Of a stretch of 48,506 nt of DNA, positions 23,802-32,372 are shown piece after piece. The position numbers and the translations under genes were made by a program. Location: contig SVFS01000012.1 in the NCBI GenBank assembly GCA_015056725.1, positions 1-48,506 on the forward strand, written 5' to 3'. The DNA is from Lachnospiraceae bacterium (GTDB lineage Bacteria > Bacillota > Clostridia > Lachnospirales > Lachnospiraceae). Numbering within the stretch: the first letter of the stretch is position 1; each line of letters opens with the position of its first letter. Under the pieces are notes generated by a model, which was not told where the DNA came from, made no database searches, and worked only from the letters and a program-made list of their open reading frames with translations.

Positions 23802-25076
23802 ATGAAAAAATTACCATTTGTAACGAAACAGCAGATTGAAGAAATCGTAAAGACTTATCCTACGCCGTTTCACATTTATGATGAAAAAGGGATTCGTGAG
23901 AATGCAAAAGCATTTAAAGAAGCGTTTTCATGGAATCCGGGATTTCGTGAGTATTTTGCAGTAAAGGCAACTCCGAATCCATATTTGATTGATATTTTGA
24001 CAGAGTATGGTTTTGGAACAGACTGTTCTTCGCTTACAGAGCTTATGCTCAGCAAAGCAATGGGCTTAAGCGGAGACAAAGTAATGTTTTCGTCAAACGA
24101 TACACCGGTTGAAGAGTTTGCATACGCAAATGAAATGGGTGCAATCATTAATCTGGATGATATTACACATATTGAATGTTGTGAGGAAGCATGCGGCGGT
24201 AAATTACCGGAAACGATGAGTTGTCGTTTTAATCCGGGTGGAATTTTCACATTAAGTAATGGTATTATGGACAACCCCGGAGATTCTAAATACGGTCTTA
24301 CAACAGAGCAAATGTTTGAAGCTTTCAAAATTTTGAAAGATAAAGGCGTAAAGAGATTTGGTATTCATGCATTTCTTGCAAGTAATACCGTGACAAATGA
24401 TTATTATCCACAGCTTGCAAAGCAGTTGTTTAAGCTGGCGGTAGAGCTTGAAAAGGAAACAGGTGCAGATGTCTGCTTTATCAACTTATCAGGAGGCGTT
24501 GGTATTCCATACAGCCCTAATCAGCAAAAGAATGACATCTATGCGATAGGTGAAGGTGTCAGAAAAGCATATGAAGAAATTCTTGTTCCGGAAGGAATGG
24601 GTGATGTGGCGATTTATGCAGAGCTTGGCCGTTTCATGATGGGACCCTATGGTGCGCTTGTGACAAAGGCAATTCATGAAAAACATACACATAAAGAATA
24701 TATTGGTGTAGATGCCTGTGCAGTGAATTTGATGAGACCGGCAATGTATGGTGCATATCATCATATTACAGTACTTGGAAAAGAAGATGCAGAATGCGAC
24801 CATGTATATGATGTAGTAGGTTCTCTTTGCGAGAATAATGATAAATTCGCGATTGACAGAAAGCTCCCGAAAATTGATAAAGGAGACTATTTATTTATTC
24901 ATGATACAGGTGCGCATGGTTTTGCAATGGGATATAACTATAATGGTAAGTTAAAGTCAGCAGAGCTTCTTTTAAAGGAAGATGGAAGTGTGCAGTTAAT
25001 CAGAAGAGCAGAGACACCAAAGGATTATTTTGCAACCTTTGACGGACTTGATATTTATGAGAAATTTGAATTTTAA
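23802..25076 (+). CDS. lysA: Diaminopimelate decarboxylase
   Basis: 424 residues. PLP lysine K55 in YFAVKATPNP, glycine loop INLSGGVGIPY, EL/GRFMMG (substrate and PLP phosphate region), and the SLCENNDKF cysteine segment near the second half active site, as in LysA. Last step of lysine synthesis: meso-diaminopimelate to lysine and CO2. Other fold-III decarboxylases (arginine, carboxynorspermidine) are possible but the motifs and length favour LysA. Ribosome site GAGGAGA about 8 bases upstream. The cotH-like gene follows after 20 bases without a terminator. Confidence 0.88.
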   Translation: MKKLPFVTKQQIEEIVKTYPTPFHIYDEKGIRENAKAFKEAFSWNPGFREYFAVKATPNPYLIDILTEYGFGTDCSSLTELMLSKAMGLSGDKVMFSSNDTPVEEFAYANEMGAIINLDDITHIECCEEACGGKLPETMSCRFNPGGIFTLSNGIMDNPGDSKYGLTTEQMFEAFKILKDKGVKRFGIHAFLASNTVTNDYYPQLAKQLFKLAVELEKETGADVCFINLSGGVGIPYSPNQQKNDIYAIGEGVRKAYEEILVPEGMGDVAIYAELGRFMMGPYGALVTKAIHEKHTHKEYIGVDACAVNLMRPAMYGAYHHITVLGKEDAECDHVYDVVGSLCENNDKFAIDRKLPKIDKGDYLFIHDTGAHGFAMGYNYNGKLKSAELLLKEDGSVQLIRRAETPKDYFATFDGLDIYEKFEF

Positions 25077-25096
25077 TTGTAGGATTTACATATTTG

Positions 25097-26800
25097 ATGT
25101 TAAAACAGTTATTTGCAAAAAGTATAAAAACTTTTAAAAAAAGAAAAGGTGTATCCAATGTGGGGATTTTATGTTTGCTATGTATAAGTGCGGTAGCAAG
25201 CATAATTGTAGTTAGTCGATGGAATATAATACGCATTCCTGTTCCACATATAGGGCAGGTCCTTGGTGTGCCGATAATTTCTGATATATCGTTTTTGCAA
25301 GAAAAGCAAAGAGTGTCTGCAAAAGAGAACCCAGGAGTTTGCTTTGAAGATGTTTTGCTTCCTTATGATATGCAAGAGATTTGCTATTTATCACAGAACT
25401 GTAATGAAGAGTGGATTGGTAGATTGACGGTATCCGATGAGCTAAAAAAAGATTATTTTTTATGTGCTGCCGAAGATTCATACTGGGAAAAGAAAACTGA
25501 GGCGATGCGTAGTAATCATAAATTTGTTATATGGTTAGTAGGCGAAAATGATTATTATGAACTTCAACTTGTGGTGTCAGGTATGCCTGTGCTTGCAATA
25601 GAAGAAAGTCGGCAGGAATTGCAAGAGAAAGTACCTTATGAAGTGGATCCGGATGCTTATGTATACGATCCGGATATTTTGTGTTATGGCACGTTAAGAT
25701 TGTTTGGTTCAGAGATGGATTCTGAACGATATGAAATTGTTCAGACAAATGTCCGATATTATCTAAAAGGTGCAATGACAAAAAGATTGGATAAAAAAAG
25801 TTATTCACTAAAACTTTTGGATTATAATGAGGGAGAGGTGAAAACGTCACTTCTGGGTATGGGTGAAAGTGAATCATGGAAGTTGAATGCATTGGCAACG
25901 GATGAAAATAGGATTCGTGAAAAAACAGCAGCTCAAATATGGGAACAATTTGATAGCGCAAATATAGAAGTAGAGCAACCGGGTCCGAAAGAAGAATATG
26001 TAGAAGTGGTTGTAAATAATCAATATGTAGGTATTTATTGTTTGCTAAAACCTGTAGATGAGCATGCGCTGAATCTGGATTCTAATGATATTCTTTACAA
26101 GATGGTTAGCAGCGATCTCACATCGGATGAAAGTATTCAAACTGCTATAGATAACGGCTGGAAGGTTCAAATACCAATAAGAATTCGTTATCCGAAGAAA
26201 ATAGAAAATTACCATTTGGCATGGTATCCTATACGAGACTGGCTGAATATTTTTTATAACAACGAAACAGTAGACTATAAAAGGATTGAAAACAAAGCTC
26301 AAATTACCAATTTGGAAGATGCGACAATGTTTCTTATGACATGCACTGCTAGTGATAATTCTTTCAAAAATTCTTATTATGCTGCTAATGTTTCAAGTCC
26401 GGGTGAATATATGATGACATGGTGCCCGTGGGATTTAGATTATACGTTTGGGAATATGTGCGATGGAGAGATGAAAGATGTTTCGACTTTCAACAATGAT
26501 TATAAGGTGGTATATCAGAATAACGAATTCGAAAAGCTTATGAGCACAGATGGAAGCGAGATAGGTGAAGAGTTCTTGATGCGTTGGAAAGAATATCGAG
26601 AAGGTTTTTTGAGTACAGATAACATCGTTGGATTGCTCAAGAAAAACAGAAATTATTTGATTGAAACAGGAGCAATGGAAAGAGAGAAAAAGCGTTGGCC
26701 TGAATATGGTATCAGTGAAGATATAGACTATCTTCTTGAATATCAAGAAAAGCGTATGGAATGGTTGGACGAATATTTCGAAGCATGGACAAGTCAATAA
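25097..26800 (+). CDS. CotH-like protein kinase domain protein, membrane anchored
   Basis: About 567 residues. ATG 25097 is taken; TTG 25094 is nearer the AGGAT site and also possible. One membrane segment near 25-41, an unassigned region to about 210, then a CotH domain: YYLKGAMTKRLDKKSYSLKL, WKLNALATDENRIREKTA, EYVEVVVNNQYVGIYCL, SDNSFKNSYY and WCPWDLDYTFG. CotH proteins are atypical kinases, first known from the Bacillus spore coat, and occur widely in Clostridia on the cell surface. Codon use seems more AT-rich than in lysA. Substrate unknown; a spore role is not implied by the membrane anchor. Confidence 0.82.
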   Translation: MLKQLFAKSIKTFKKRKGVSNVGILCLLCISAVASIIVVSRWNIIRIPVPHIGQVLGVPIISDISFLQEKQRVSAKENPGVCFEDVLLPYDMQEICYLSQNCNEEWIGRLTVSDELKKDYFLCAAEDSYWEKKTEAMRSNHKFVIWLVGENDYYELQLVVSGMPVLAIEESRQELQEKVPYEVDPDAYVYDPDILCYGTLRLFGSEMDSERYEIVQTNVRYYLKGAMTKRLDKKSYSLKLLDYNEGEVKTSLLGMGESESWKLNALATDENRIREKTAAQIWEQFDSANIEVEQPGPKEEYVEVVVNNQYVGIYCLLKPVDEHALNLDSNDILYKMVSSDLTSDESIQTAIDNGWKVQIPIRIRYPKKIENYHLAWYPIRDWLNIFYNNETVDYKRIENKAQITNLEDATMFLMTCTASDNSFKNSYYAANVSSPGEYMMTWCPWDLDYTFGNMCDGEMKDVSTFNNDYKVVYQNNEFEKLMSTDGSEIGEEFLMRWKEYREGFLSTDNIVGLLKKNRNYLIETGAMEREKKRWPEYGISEDIDYLLEYQEKRMEWLDEYFEAWTSQ

Positions 26801-26859
26801 AAGAAAGTGAAATAAGTCCCAATAGTATATTCAGATATTGTTGAATTATGAGAAAAAGA

Positions 26860-26894
26860 AAACCCCTTGTAAACATTATGTTTACAAGGGGTTT
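26860..26894 (-). terminator. Perfect hairpin terminating tRNA-Leu (possibly bidirectional)
   Basis: 17-bp perfect stem (26860-26876 with 26878-26894) around one base. On the minus strand it is followed by TTCTTTTTC, a T-run, so it ends the tRNA transcript. On the plus strand a short TTTA follows, so it may also end the lysA-cotH transcript. Confidence 0.8.
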
Positions 26895-26896
26895 AC

Positions 26897-26979
26897 TGCA
26901 GGAGATGGGACTTGAACCCACACATAGTCACCTACGTCAGATTTTGAGTCTGATGCGTCTGCCATTCCGCCACTCCTGC
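26897..26979 (-). tRNA. tRNA-Leu (anticodon CAA)
   Basis: 83 bases. On the minus strand: acceptor stem GCAGGAG / CTCCTGC, D-arm, anticodon stem TCAGA / TCTGA with loop CTCAAAA, so anticodon CAA (reads UUG), a long variable arm (class II), T-arm GTGGG-TTCAAGT-CCCAT and discriminator A. The CCA end is not encoded. Flanked by its own promoter and terminator. Confidence 0.95.
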
Positions 26980-26999
26980 GTGTCTCTTAAAGACAATTT

Positions 27000-27028
27000 A
27001 TACTATCACATTTATAAATTTATGGCAA
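27000..27028 (-). promoter_or_regulatory. Promoter of tRNA-Leu
   Basis: Minus strand TTGCCA (27028-27023), 17 bp, TAGTAT (27005-27000), 21 bases before the tRNA 5' end. Bases 27029-27275 hold only AT-rich DNA before carD; I could not fix a carD promoter there (TTGAAA at 27136-27141 is one possible -35). Confidence 0.7.
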
Positions 27029-27275
27029 GTGGGTTTTTGGAAAAAAATTTAAGGTAAATATGCATAAATCATGCAGGTGTGTTTACTGTTATTTTTCACA
27101 AAAATTGTAATGTTATGTAAATTATGCTTACAAACTTGAAATGGATTTGATAAACTATAAATATGCGTGAAATGATACTTTTTCACTTGTTTTGATAAGA
27201 AAAAAGACAGAAATTATGTAAACTGTATAAATTTGGAAAAACCGGGCATGCTAAAGATTATAGAAAGGAAAAACA

Positions 27276-27776
27276 ATGTTTAAAATTGGTGACTATGTAG
27301 TATATGGTACGAATGGGGTTTGCAGGATTGATTCTATCGGAACCTTGAATATGGGGATGGGTGACAGAGAGTATTATACGTTAACACCGGTGTACGAAAA
27401 GAAGAGTAAGCTGTTTATACCGGTTGACAATCAGAAAATTGTTATGCGTCCTGTTTTGACAAGGCAGGAAACAGATAAGCTGATTGATGAAATACAAAAT
27501 ATTGATGTGCTTTGTGTAGAAGATGAAAAGAAACGCGAAGAAGTCTACAAAGAGGCTATGCGTACCTGTGACAGCAAGCAGTGGGTACGCATTATCAAAA
27601 CACTCTATCTAAGGAAGCTGGATCGCATGCAGCATGGAAAAAAAGCAACTAGCAGCGACGAGAAATATCTTCATATGGCACAGCAGAATTTATATGGTGA
27701 GATGGCGTTTGCTTTAGAAATTCCCAAAGAAGAAGTGGAACATTTCATTGCAGAACGTATGCAGGAAAAACACTAA
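27276..27776 (+). CDS. CarD family transcription factor
   Basis: 166 residues. MFKIGDYVVYGTNGVCRI and YYTLTPVYEKKSKLFIPV are the CarD/CdnL/TRCF RNA-polymerase-interacting domain (about 1-65), followed by a helical DNA-binding C-terminal half (QWVRIIKTLYLRKL). Members bind the RNA polymerase beta lobe and stabilise open complexes, as in mycobacterial CarD and its Firmicute relatives. GAAAGGAA ribosome site. Its stop overlaps the MATE gene stop by 4 bases. Confidence 0.88.
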   Translation: MFKIGDYVVYGTNGVCRIDSIGTLNMGMGDREYYTLTPVYEKKSKLFIPVDNQKIVMRPVLTRQETDKLIDEIQNIDVLCVEDEKKREEVYKEAMRTCDSKQWVRIIKTLYLRKLDRMQHGKKATSSDEKYLHMAQQNLYGEMAFALEIPKEEVEHFIAERMQEKH

Positions 27777-29176
27777 TTAAAAACCTGCTCCAGCTTTTTA
27801 TACACATAGAAAAATGCAGGGATTAAGAAGGCGTCGGCCATAATCCATGCCGCAGGGTGGGCAAAGCATACTCCGTTAAATCCAAAACTTGGTACAAGGA
27901 TAAAGCTTACCAGAGTACGTGCAACCATTTCGCAGACACCTGCCAAAATGGCAAAACGAGGAAAGCCCATGCCTTGAATCAGGAAACGGACAATATTTAT
28001 TATCGCTAACAGAAAATAGAAAAGCCCTGTAACAAATAAAAACTTATAAGCATCGTTTAGAATTACTGTTTCTTTTGCATCTAAGAAAAGAAGCAGTAAT
28101 TTTTTGCCTGCAAGAACAATGGCAGAAAATGAAATAACTGAATATCCGGCACCTAATAGGATACAATCCTTTAAGCCCTGTTTAATACGCAAAAGCTTTT
28201 TGGCACCTACATTTTGACCGCCAAAGGTTGCCATTGTTGCACCCATTGCATCGAATGGACAGACAAGAAACATATTCAGTTTACTTGCAGCAGTTATAGA
28301 AGCAACTGCTGCAGAACCAAGTGAATTGGTAGCGCGTTGCAAAATAACAGAACCAATGGCTGTAATGGAATATTGGAGTCCCATCGGAACACCCATTCCG
28401 CACAGTAAGGACATATAATGTTTGTCAATTGCGGCTTCCGATCTGGAAATGTGTAGAATCGGAAACTTTAAAATCATAAAAATGAGACAACCGCTTCCGG
28501 CAATAAACTGGGAAATAACGGTTGCATATGCGGCACCTTCTACACCCATTCCAATATTTGCAATGAACCATAAGTCTAAAACGATATTGATAAGAGAAGC
28601 TAACAGCAAAAAGTAGACCGGTGTTTTGGAGTCGCCGAGAGAACGCAAAATACCGGAGGTTAAGTTATATAAAAAGGTAATCGGAATACCAAGAAAAATA
28701 ATATATATATATTTGTAAGCATCTTCCAGGATATCTGCCGGAGTATCCATAAGAACAAGTATAGAGCGACAAAATACAGCTACAATAATAGTTATTACAA
28801 CAGAAAAAATCACAGAAAGATAGATGCCGTTTGCAAGAAATTTGCGTAAGCTTTCATAATCCCCTGCACCAAAACGCTGGGCAATTGGAATAGCAAAACC
28901 ACTACAGATACCCATACAAAATCCAAGAATCATAAAGTTGATAGAGCCGGTAGAACCTACCGCTGCAAGTGCATGTACACCGATGCATTTTCCTACGATA
29001 ATGGTATCTACCAGAGAATAGAACTGCTGGAATAATAATCCAATCAGAGTTGGAATGGTAAATCCCAAAATTAAAGACATCGGATCACCGTTTGTCATGT
29101 CTTTGGCACCACCATTTGTCTGCCTGGAGGATGGAGTTTTTGATTTTGGATTGCGTAAAGATGTCAAAATTTTCAT
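27773..29176 (-). CDS. MATE family efflux transporter
   Basis: 467 residues on the minus strand, start ATG 29176 with ATAAGG upstream. About 12 membrane segments; N-terminal LILGFTIPTLIGLLFQQFYSLVDTIIVGK and the second half repeat with GAAYATVISQ are typical of NorM/DinF-like MATE exporters. Exports drugs or metabolites using Na+ or H+ gradients. Converges on carD with a 4-base overlap of stop codons. Substrate unknown. Confidence 0.92.
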   Translation of the reverse strand: MKILTSLRNPKSKTPSSRQTNGGAKDMTNGDPMSLILGFTIPTLIGLLFQQFYSLVDTIIVGKCIGVHALAAVGSTGSINFMILGFCMGICSGFAIPIAQRFGAGDYESLRKFLANGIYLSVIFSVVITIIVAVFCRSILVLMDTPADILEDAYKYIYIIFLGIPITFLYNLTSGILRSLGDSKTPVYFLLLASLINIVLDLWFIANIGMGVEGAAYATVISQFIAGSGCLIFMILKFPILHISRSEAAIDKHYMSLLCGMGVPMGLQYSITAIGSVILQRATNSLGSAAVASITAASKLNMFLVCPFDAMGATMATFGGQNVGAKKLLRIKQGLKDCILLGAGYSVISFSAIVLAGKKLLLLFLDAKETVILNDAYKFLFVTGLFYFLLAIINIVRFLIQGMGFPRFAILAGVCEMVARTLVSFILVPSFGFNGVCFAHPAAWIMADAFLIPAFFYVYKKLEQVFN

Positions 29177-29286
29177 ACTTTATACCTTATATTAGTACTA
29201 ATGAAACAAATATATATAGTCTGTGATGATATATTATCAGATTTATTAAAAAATGCATCATACAAAAGTAACAAAAAAATCTATGA

Positions 29287-29315
29287 TTGACAGTGTTTTT
29301 GTAGTCATTTATAAT
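29287..29315 (+). promoter_or_regulatory. Consensus promoter of the OPT-PqqD operon
   Basis: TTGACA (29287-29292), 17 bp, TATAAT (29310-29315): a perfect sigma-A promoter. Leader about 38 bases. Confidence 0.88.
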
Positions 29316-29359
29316 TTGTTCTATATGTTTTGTTAAAATAGATTGGAGGAAAACAAATA

Positions 29360-31288
29360 ATGAACAATGAAAAAGAATTTAAGCCGTATGTTCCGGCTGA
29401 CAAAGTACTGCCAGAACTTACAGTAACGTCCATTATTGTTGGTATCATTTTGGCGGTAGTATTCGGGGCTGCCAACGCATATCTTGGATTACGTGTGGGA
29501 ATGACTGTTTCAGCGTCTATTCCGGCTGCAGTAATCTCAATGGGTATTATCCGTGTGGTTATGAAAAGAGAATCCATTTTGGAAAACAATATGGTTCAGA
29601 CAATTGGCTCTGCAGGTGAATCTGTAGCAGCAGGTGCAATTTTCACATTGCCGGCATTATTTATGTGGGCAGCTGAAAGTGGAGATGCTATGCCATCTCT
29701 TGTAGAAATTGCTTTAATCGCTTTAGTAGGCGGTATTCTTGGTGTACTCTTTATGATTCCGCTTCGTCAGGCACTTATCGTTCAGGAGCATGGTAAATTA
29801 CCATATCCGGAAGGACAGGCTTGTGCTGAAGTACTTGTTGCAGGTGAAGAAGGTGGTGCTAAGGCATCTACAGTATTTACAGGACTTGGTGTTGCTGCAG
29901 TATACAAATTTATTGCAGACGGCTTGAAAGTATTCCCAAGCGAAGTTGATTTTAGTATTGATTCTTATAAAGGTTCCGGTATCGGTGTGGATGTACTTCC
30001 GGCACTTCTCGGTGTTGGTTACATTTGTGGACCACAGGTATCTTCCTACTTATTAGCAGGTGGTACTGTTGCATGGTTTGTACTTATGCCATTCATGGTT
30101 TTAATTGGTGGTTCTACAATCCTTTATCCGGCAGAAATTTCTATTGCAGAAGTATTTGCACAGGAAGGAACATGGGGTATCTGGAGTAACTATATCCGTT
30201 ATATCGGTGCAGGTGCTGTTGCTGCCGGCGGTATCATGAGCCTGATTAAGAATCTTCCGTTAATTGTAAAAACATTTAGAGATGCAGTAAAAGTGTATGG
30301 TAAAAAGTCAGAAGATTCCGGTAGCAGATTAAATCAGGATCTTCCGATGTCATTCGTACTTGCAGTAATCGCTGTTACAGCAGTAGCTATGTGGCTGATT
30401 CCGGCAATTCCTGTAAGCTTACTTGGCGCAATTATTATTGTTATTTTCGGTTTCTTCTTTGCTACAGTATCTTCTCGTATGGTTGGTATCGTAGGAAGTT
30501 CAAACAATCCGGTATCCGGTATGGCAATTGCTACACTGTTGATTTCTACAATTATTTTCAAAGCAACAGGTGCAGTAGGAATGCCTGGTATGGTTGCTTC
30601 TATTGCGGTTGGTTCTGTTATTTGTATCGTAGCTGCAATTGCAGGTGATACTTCTCAGGACTTAAAAACAGGATTTATCGTAGGTGCTACACCTAAGAAA
30701 CAGCAGGTTGGTGAGCTTATCGGTGTTGTTGCTTCTGCAATAGCTATCGGCGGCGTATTATACTTATTAAGTGCTGCATGGGGCTTTGGTTCTACAGAAC
30801 TTCCTGCTCCACAGGCTACACTTATGAAGATGGTAGTTGAAGGCGTTATGGGTGGAAATCTTCCTTGGGGTCTTGTATTCGTAGGTGTATTTATTGCAAT
30901 TGTAGTTGAAATTCTTCGTATTCCTGTACTTCCGTTTGCAGTTGGTTTATACTTACCGATTCATTTAAGTACACCAATGATGCTTGGTGGTATCGTAAGA
31001 TGGTGGTTTGATAAGAAGAAAGCAAACAGCGAAGCAGAGGAAAAAGCAAAAAATGCTGCTGTTGAACGCGGTGTGTTATATTCTTCCGGTTTAATTGCAG
31101 GTGAAGGTATTGTAGGTATTTTACTTGCAGTATTTGCAATTATTAAGGTAAGCCCGGACAAGACATTAGGTGATGCTATTAATTTATCCGGTTCCGTAAA
31201 CTTCGGAAACTGGGGTGGACTTGTATTCTTCGCAGTTCTTACATTCTTATTATGTAAGGCTATCGTAGGAAGCAAGAAAAACAAATAG
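29360..31288 (+). CDS. OPT family oligopeptide transporter
   Basis: 642 residues, roughly 14-16 membrane segments. N-terminal ELTVTSIIVGIILAVVFGAANAYLGLRVGMTVSASIPAAV and GSAGESVAAGAIFTLPAL are the OPT signature; PLRQALIVQEHGKLPYPEGQACAEVL follows. Imports peptides, or in some members metal chelates, by proton symport. Strong GGAGG ribosome site. Followed after 7 bases by a PqqD-like gene and a terminator, so the two are one operon under a perfect promoter. Codon use is strongly optimised (many GCA, GTA, GGT), suggesting high expression. Confidence 0.94.
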   Translation: MNNEKEFKPYVPADKVLPELTVTSIIVGIILAVVFGAANAYLGLRVGMTVSASIPAAVISMGIIRVVMKRESILENNMVQTIGSAGESVAAGAIFTLPALFMWAAESGDAMPSLVEIALIALVGGILGVLFMIPLRQALIVQEHGKLPYPEGQACAEVLVAGEEGGAKASTVFTGLGVAAVYKFIADGLKVFPSEVDFSIDSYKGSGIGVDVLPALLGVGYICGPQVSSYLLAGGTVAWFVLMPFMVLIGGSTILYPAEISIAEVFAQEGTWGIWSNYIRYIGAGAVAAGGIMSLIKNLPLIVKTFRDAVKVYGKKSEDSGSRLNQDLPMSFVLAVIAVTAVAMWLIPAIPVSLLGAIIIVIFGFFFATVSSRMVGIVGSSNNPVSGMAIATLLISTIIFKATGAVGMPGMVASIAVGSVICIVAAIAGDTSQDLKTGFIVGATPKKQQVGELIGVVASAIAIGGVLYLLSAAWGFGSTELPAPQATLMKMVVEGVMGGNLPWGLVFVGVFIAIVVEILRIPVLPFAVGLYLPIHLSTPMMLGGIVRWWFDKKKANSEAEEKAKNAAVERGVLYSSGLIAGEGIVGILLAVFAIIKVSPDKTLGDAINLSGSVNFGNWGGLVFFAVLTFLLCKAIVGSKKNK

Positions 31289-31295
31289 GAATATT

Positions 31296-31652
31296 ATGGC
31301 GAAAAAGACAGAGAATTTTTTAGATTATGTTCCCAAACGAAATTCCTTATTTGGATGGGATAAAAATGACAAAGGGAATGTTGAAATCATAATATATAAC
31401 AAAGGCTTGTTTAACCGTATTGCGCAGCTCGTATTCCGTAAGCCGAAAAAGAGCAGGATTGAGCTGGAAGATATGGGAACATTCATCTGGGAAACAATGG
31501 ATGGAGAAATGACGGTGTATGAAATCGGCCAGCGCGTAAAAGAGCAGTTTGGCGAGAAAGCAGAGCCGTTATATGAAAGATTATCTACGTATATTAAGAT
31601 TTTACACGAGAACAAATTTGTTGTGTATATGAACAAAATTAAAAAGAGATGA
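31296..31652 (+). CDS. PqqD-like (RRE fold) protein
   Basis: 118 residues. LEDMGTFIWETMDGEMTVYEIGQRVKEQFG matches the PqqD/RiPP recognition element fold (winged helix with W and the E-x-I-x8 pattern), and YIKILHENKFVVYM completes the winged helix. PqqD proteins present precursor peptides to radical SAM maturases. Here no maturase or precursor peptide lies nearby; the only partner is the OPT transporter, 7 bases upstream. Perhaps it binds the transporter or a peptide cargo. The 40-residue N-terminal extension is basic. Confidence 0.75.
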   Translation: MAKKTENFLDYVPKRNSLFGWDKNDKGNVEIIIYNKGLFNRIAQLVFRKPKKSRIELEDMGTFIWETMDGEMTVYEIGQRVKEQFGEKAEPLYERLSTYIKILHENKFVVYMNKIKKR

Positions 31653-31655
31653 TGG

Positions 31656-31688
31656 AAAGGGTGTGCATTTTTTTACACACCCTTTTTA
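31656..31688 (+). terminator. Terminator of the OPT-PqqD operon
   Basis: 10-bp stem AAAGGGTGTG / CACACCCTTT (31656-31665 with 31676-31685), T-rich loop and tail. Confidence 0.85.
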
Positions 31689-31702
31689 TGTGGGTTCTGC
31701 GG

Positions 31703-31731
31703 TTGAATTTTGCATGTTCATATGTTAGAAT
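31703..31731 (+). promoter_or_regulatory. Promoter of the PAP2-like gene
   Basis: TTGAAT (31703-31708), 17 bp, TAGAAT (31726-31731) with extended TGt. About 80 bases before the start. Confidence 0.65.
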
Positions 31732-31811
31732 AAACTATTGTGAAAATGGGGATATTGTTGGAATGATTACAATATAACAGGCAGTCAAATGTCGATAGAA
31801 AGTATTTGAGA

Positions 31812-32276
31812 ATGAATGGATTAATAGAAGTATTACAAAACAGAATCTTGATGACCGGTATTTTCAGCTGGTTTACGGCACAGATTTTAAAGACCATTAT
31901 TCATATGTTTACCAATAAAGAATTTGATATTCGTCGAATGGTGGGAGATGGCGGGATGCCAAGCTGTCATTCAGCTACCGTAACAGCAGTAGCAATTACG
32001 ACCGGATATGAGTGTGGATTTAGTTCGCCGCTTTTTGCAATAGCCGGAATTCTGGCTATTATTGTAATGCATGATGCAATGGGAGTTCGTCTGGAAACAG
32101 GAACACATGCAAAATTGTTGAATGAAATGATTACTCTTTTTGAAGCACTTGGTCAAAAACAGGTAAGTGTGGAAACAAAGCTGAAAGAATTTGTAGGCCA
32201 TACCCCAATGCAGGTTTTGGTGGGCTTTTTGTGGGGCTTTTTAGTGGCATGGGCTGCAAACAGATGGATGTTTTAA
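31812..32276 (+). CDS. Divergent PAP2 family membrane protein (YuiD/DUF212)
   Basis: 154 residues from ATG 31812; TTG 31806 is an alternative, neither has a strong ribosome site. About four membrane segments. DGGMPSCHSATVTAVA is the signature of the divergent PAP2 family, with the histidine of the acid-phosphatase motif kept and the usual arginines altered. DAMGVRLETGTHAKLLNEM follows. Possibly a lipid or prenyl phosphate phosphatase; activity in this branch is not established. Single-gene unit. Confidence 0.88.
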   Translation: MNGLIEVLQNRILMTGIFSWFTAQILKTIIHMFTNKEFDIRRMVGDGGMPSCHSATVTAVAITTGYECGFSSPLFAIAGILAIIVMHDAMGVRLETGTHAKLLNEMITLFEALGQKQVSVETKLKEFVGHTPMQVLVGFLWGFLVAWAANRWMF

Positions 32277-32288
32277 ATAGAGCATTTC

Positions 32289-32317
32289 TTGATAGACAAA
32301 GAAAGGTTTGTTGTAAT
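32289..32317 (+). promoter_or_regulatory. Promoter before the DUF1905/C39 gene
   Basis: TTGATA (32289-32294), 17 bp, TGTAAT (32312-32317). It lies between 9-base inverted repeats GCATTTCTT (32282-32290) and AAGAAATGC (32319-32327), which may be an operator. Confidence 0.5.
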
Positions 32318-32372
32318 TAAGAAATGCAAAATGAAAGAGAATAGTAAAATTGTAATAGAATGGAGATAAAGC

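Noticed and set aside
26897-26979. tRNA-Leu as an integration site
   Set aside because: No direct repeat of the tRNA 3' end was seen near the cotH gene and no integrase is adjacent.
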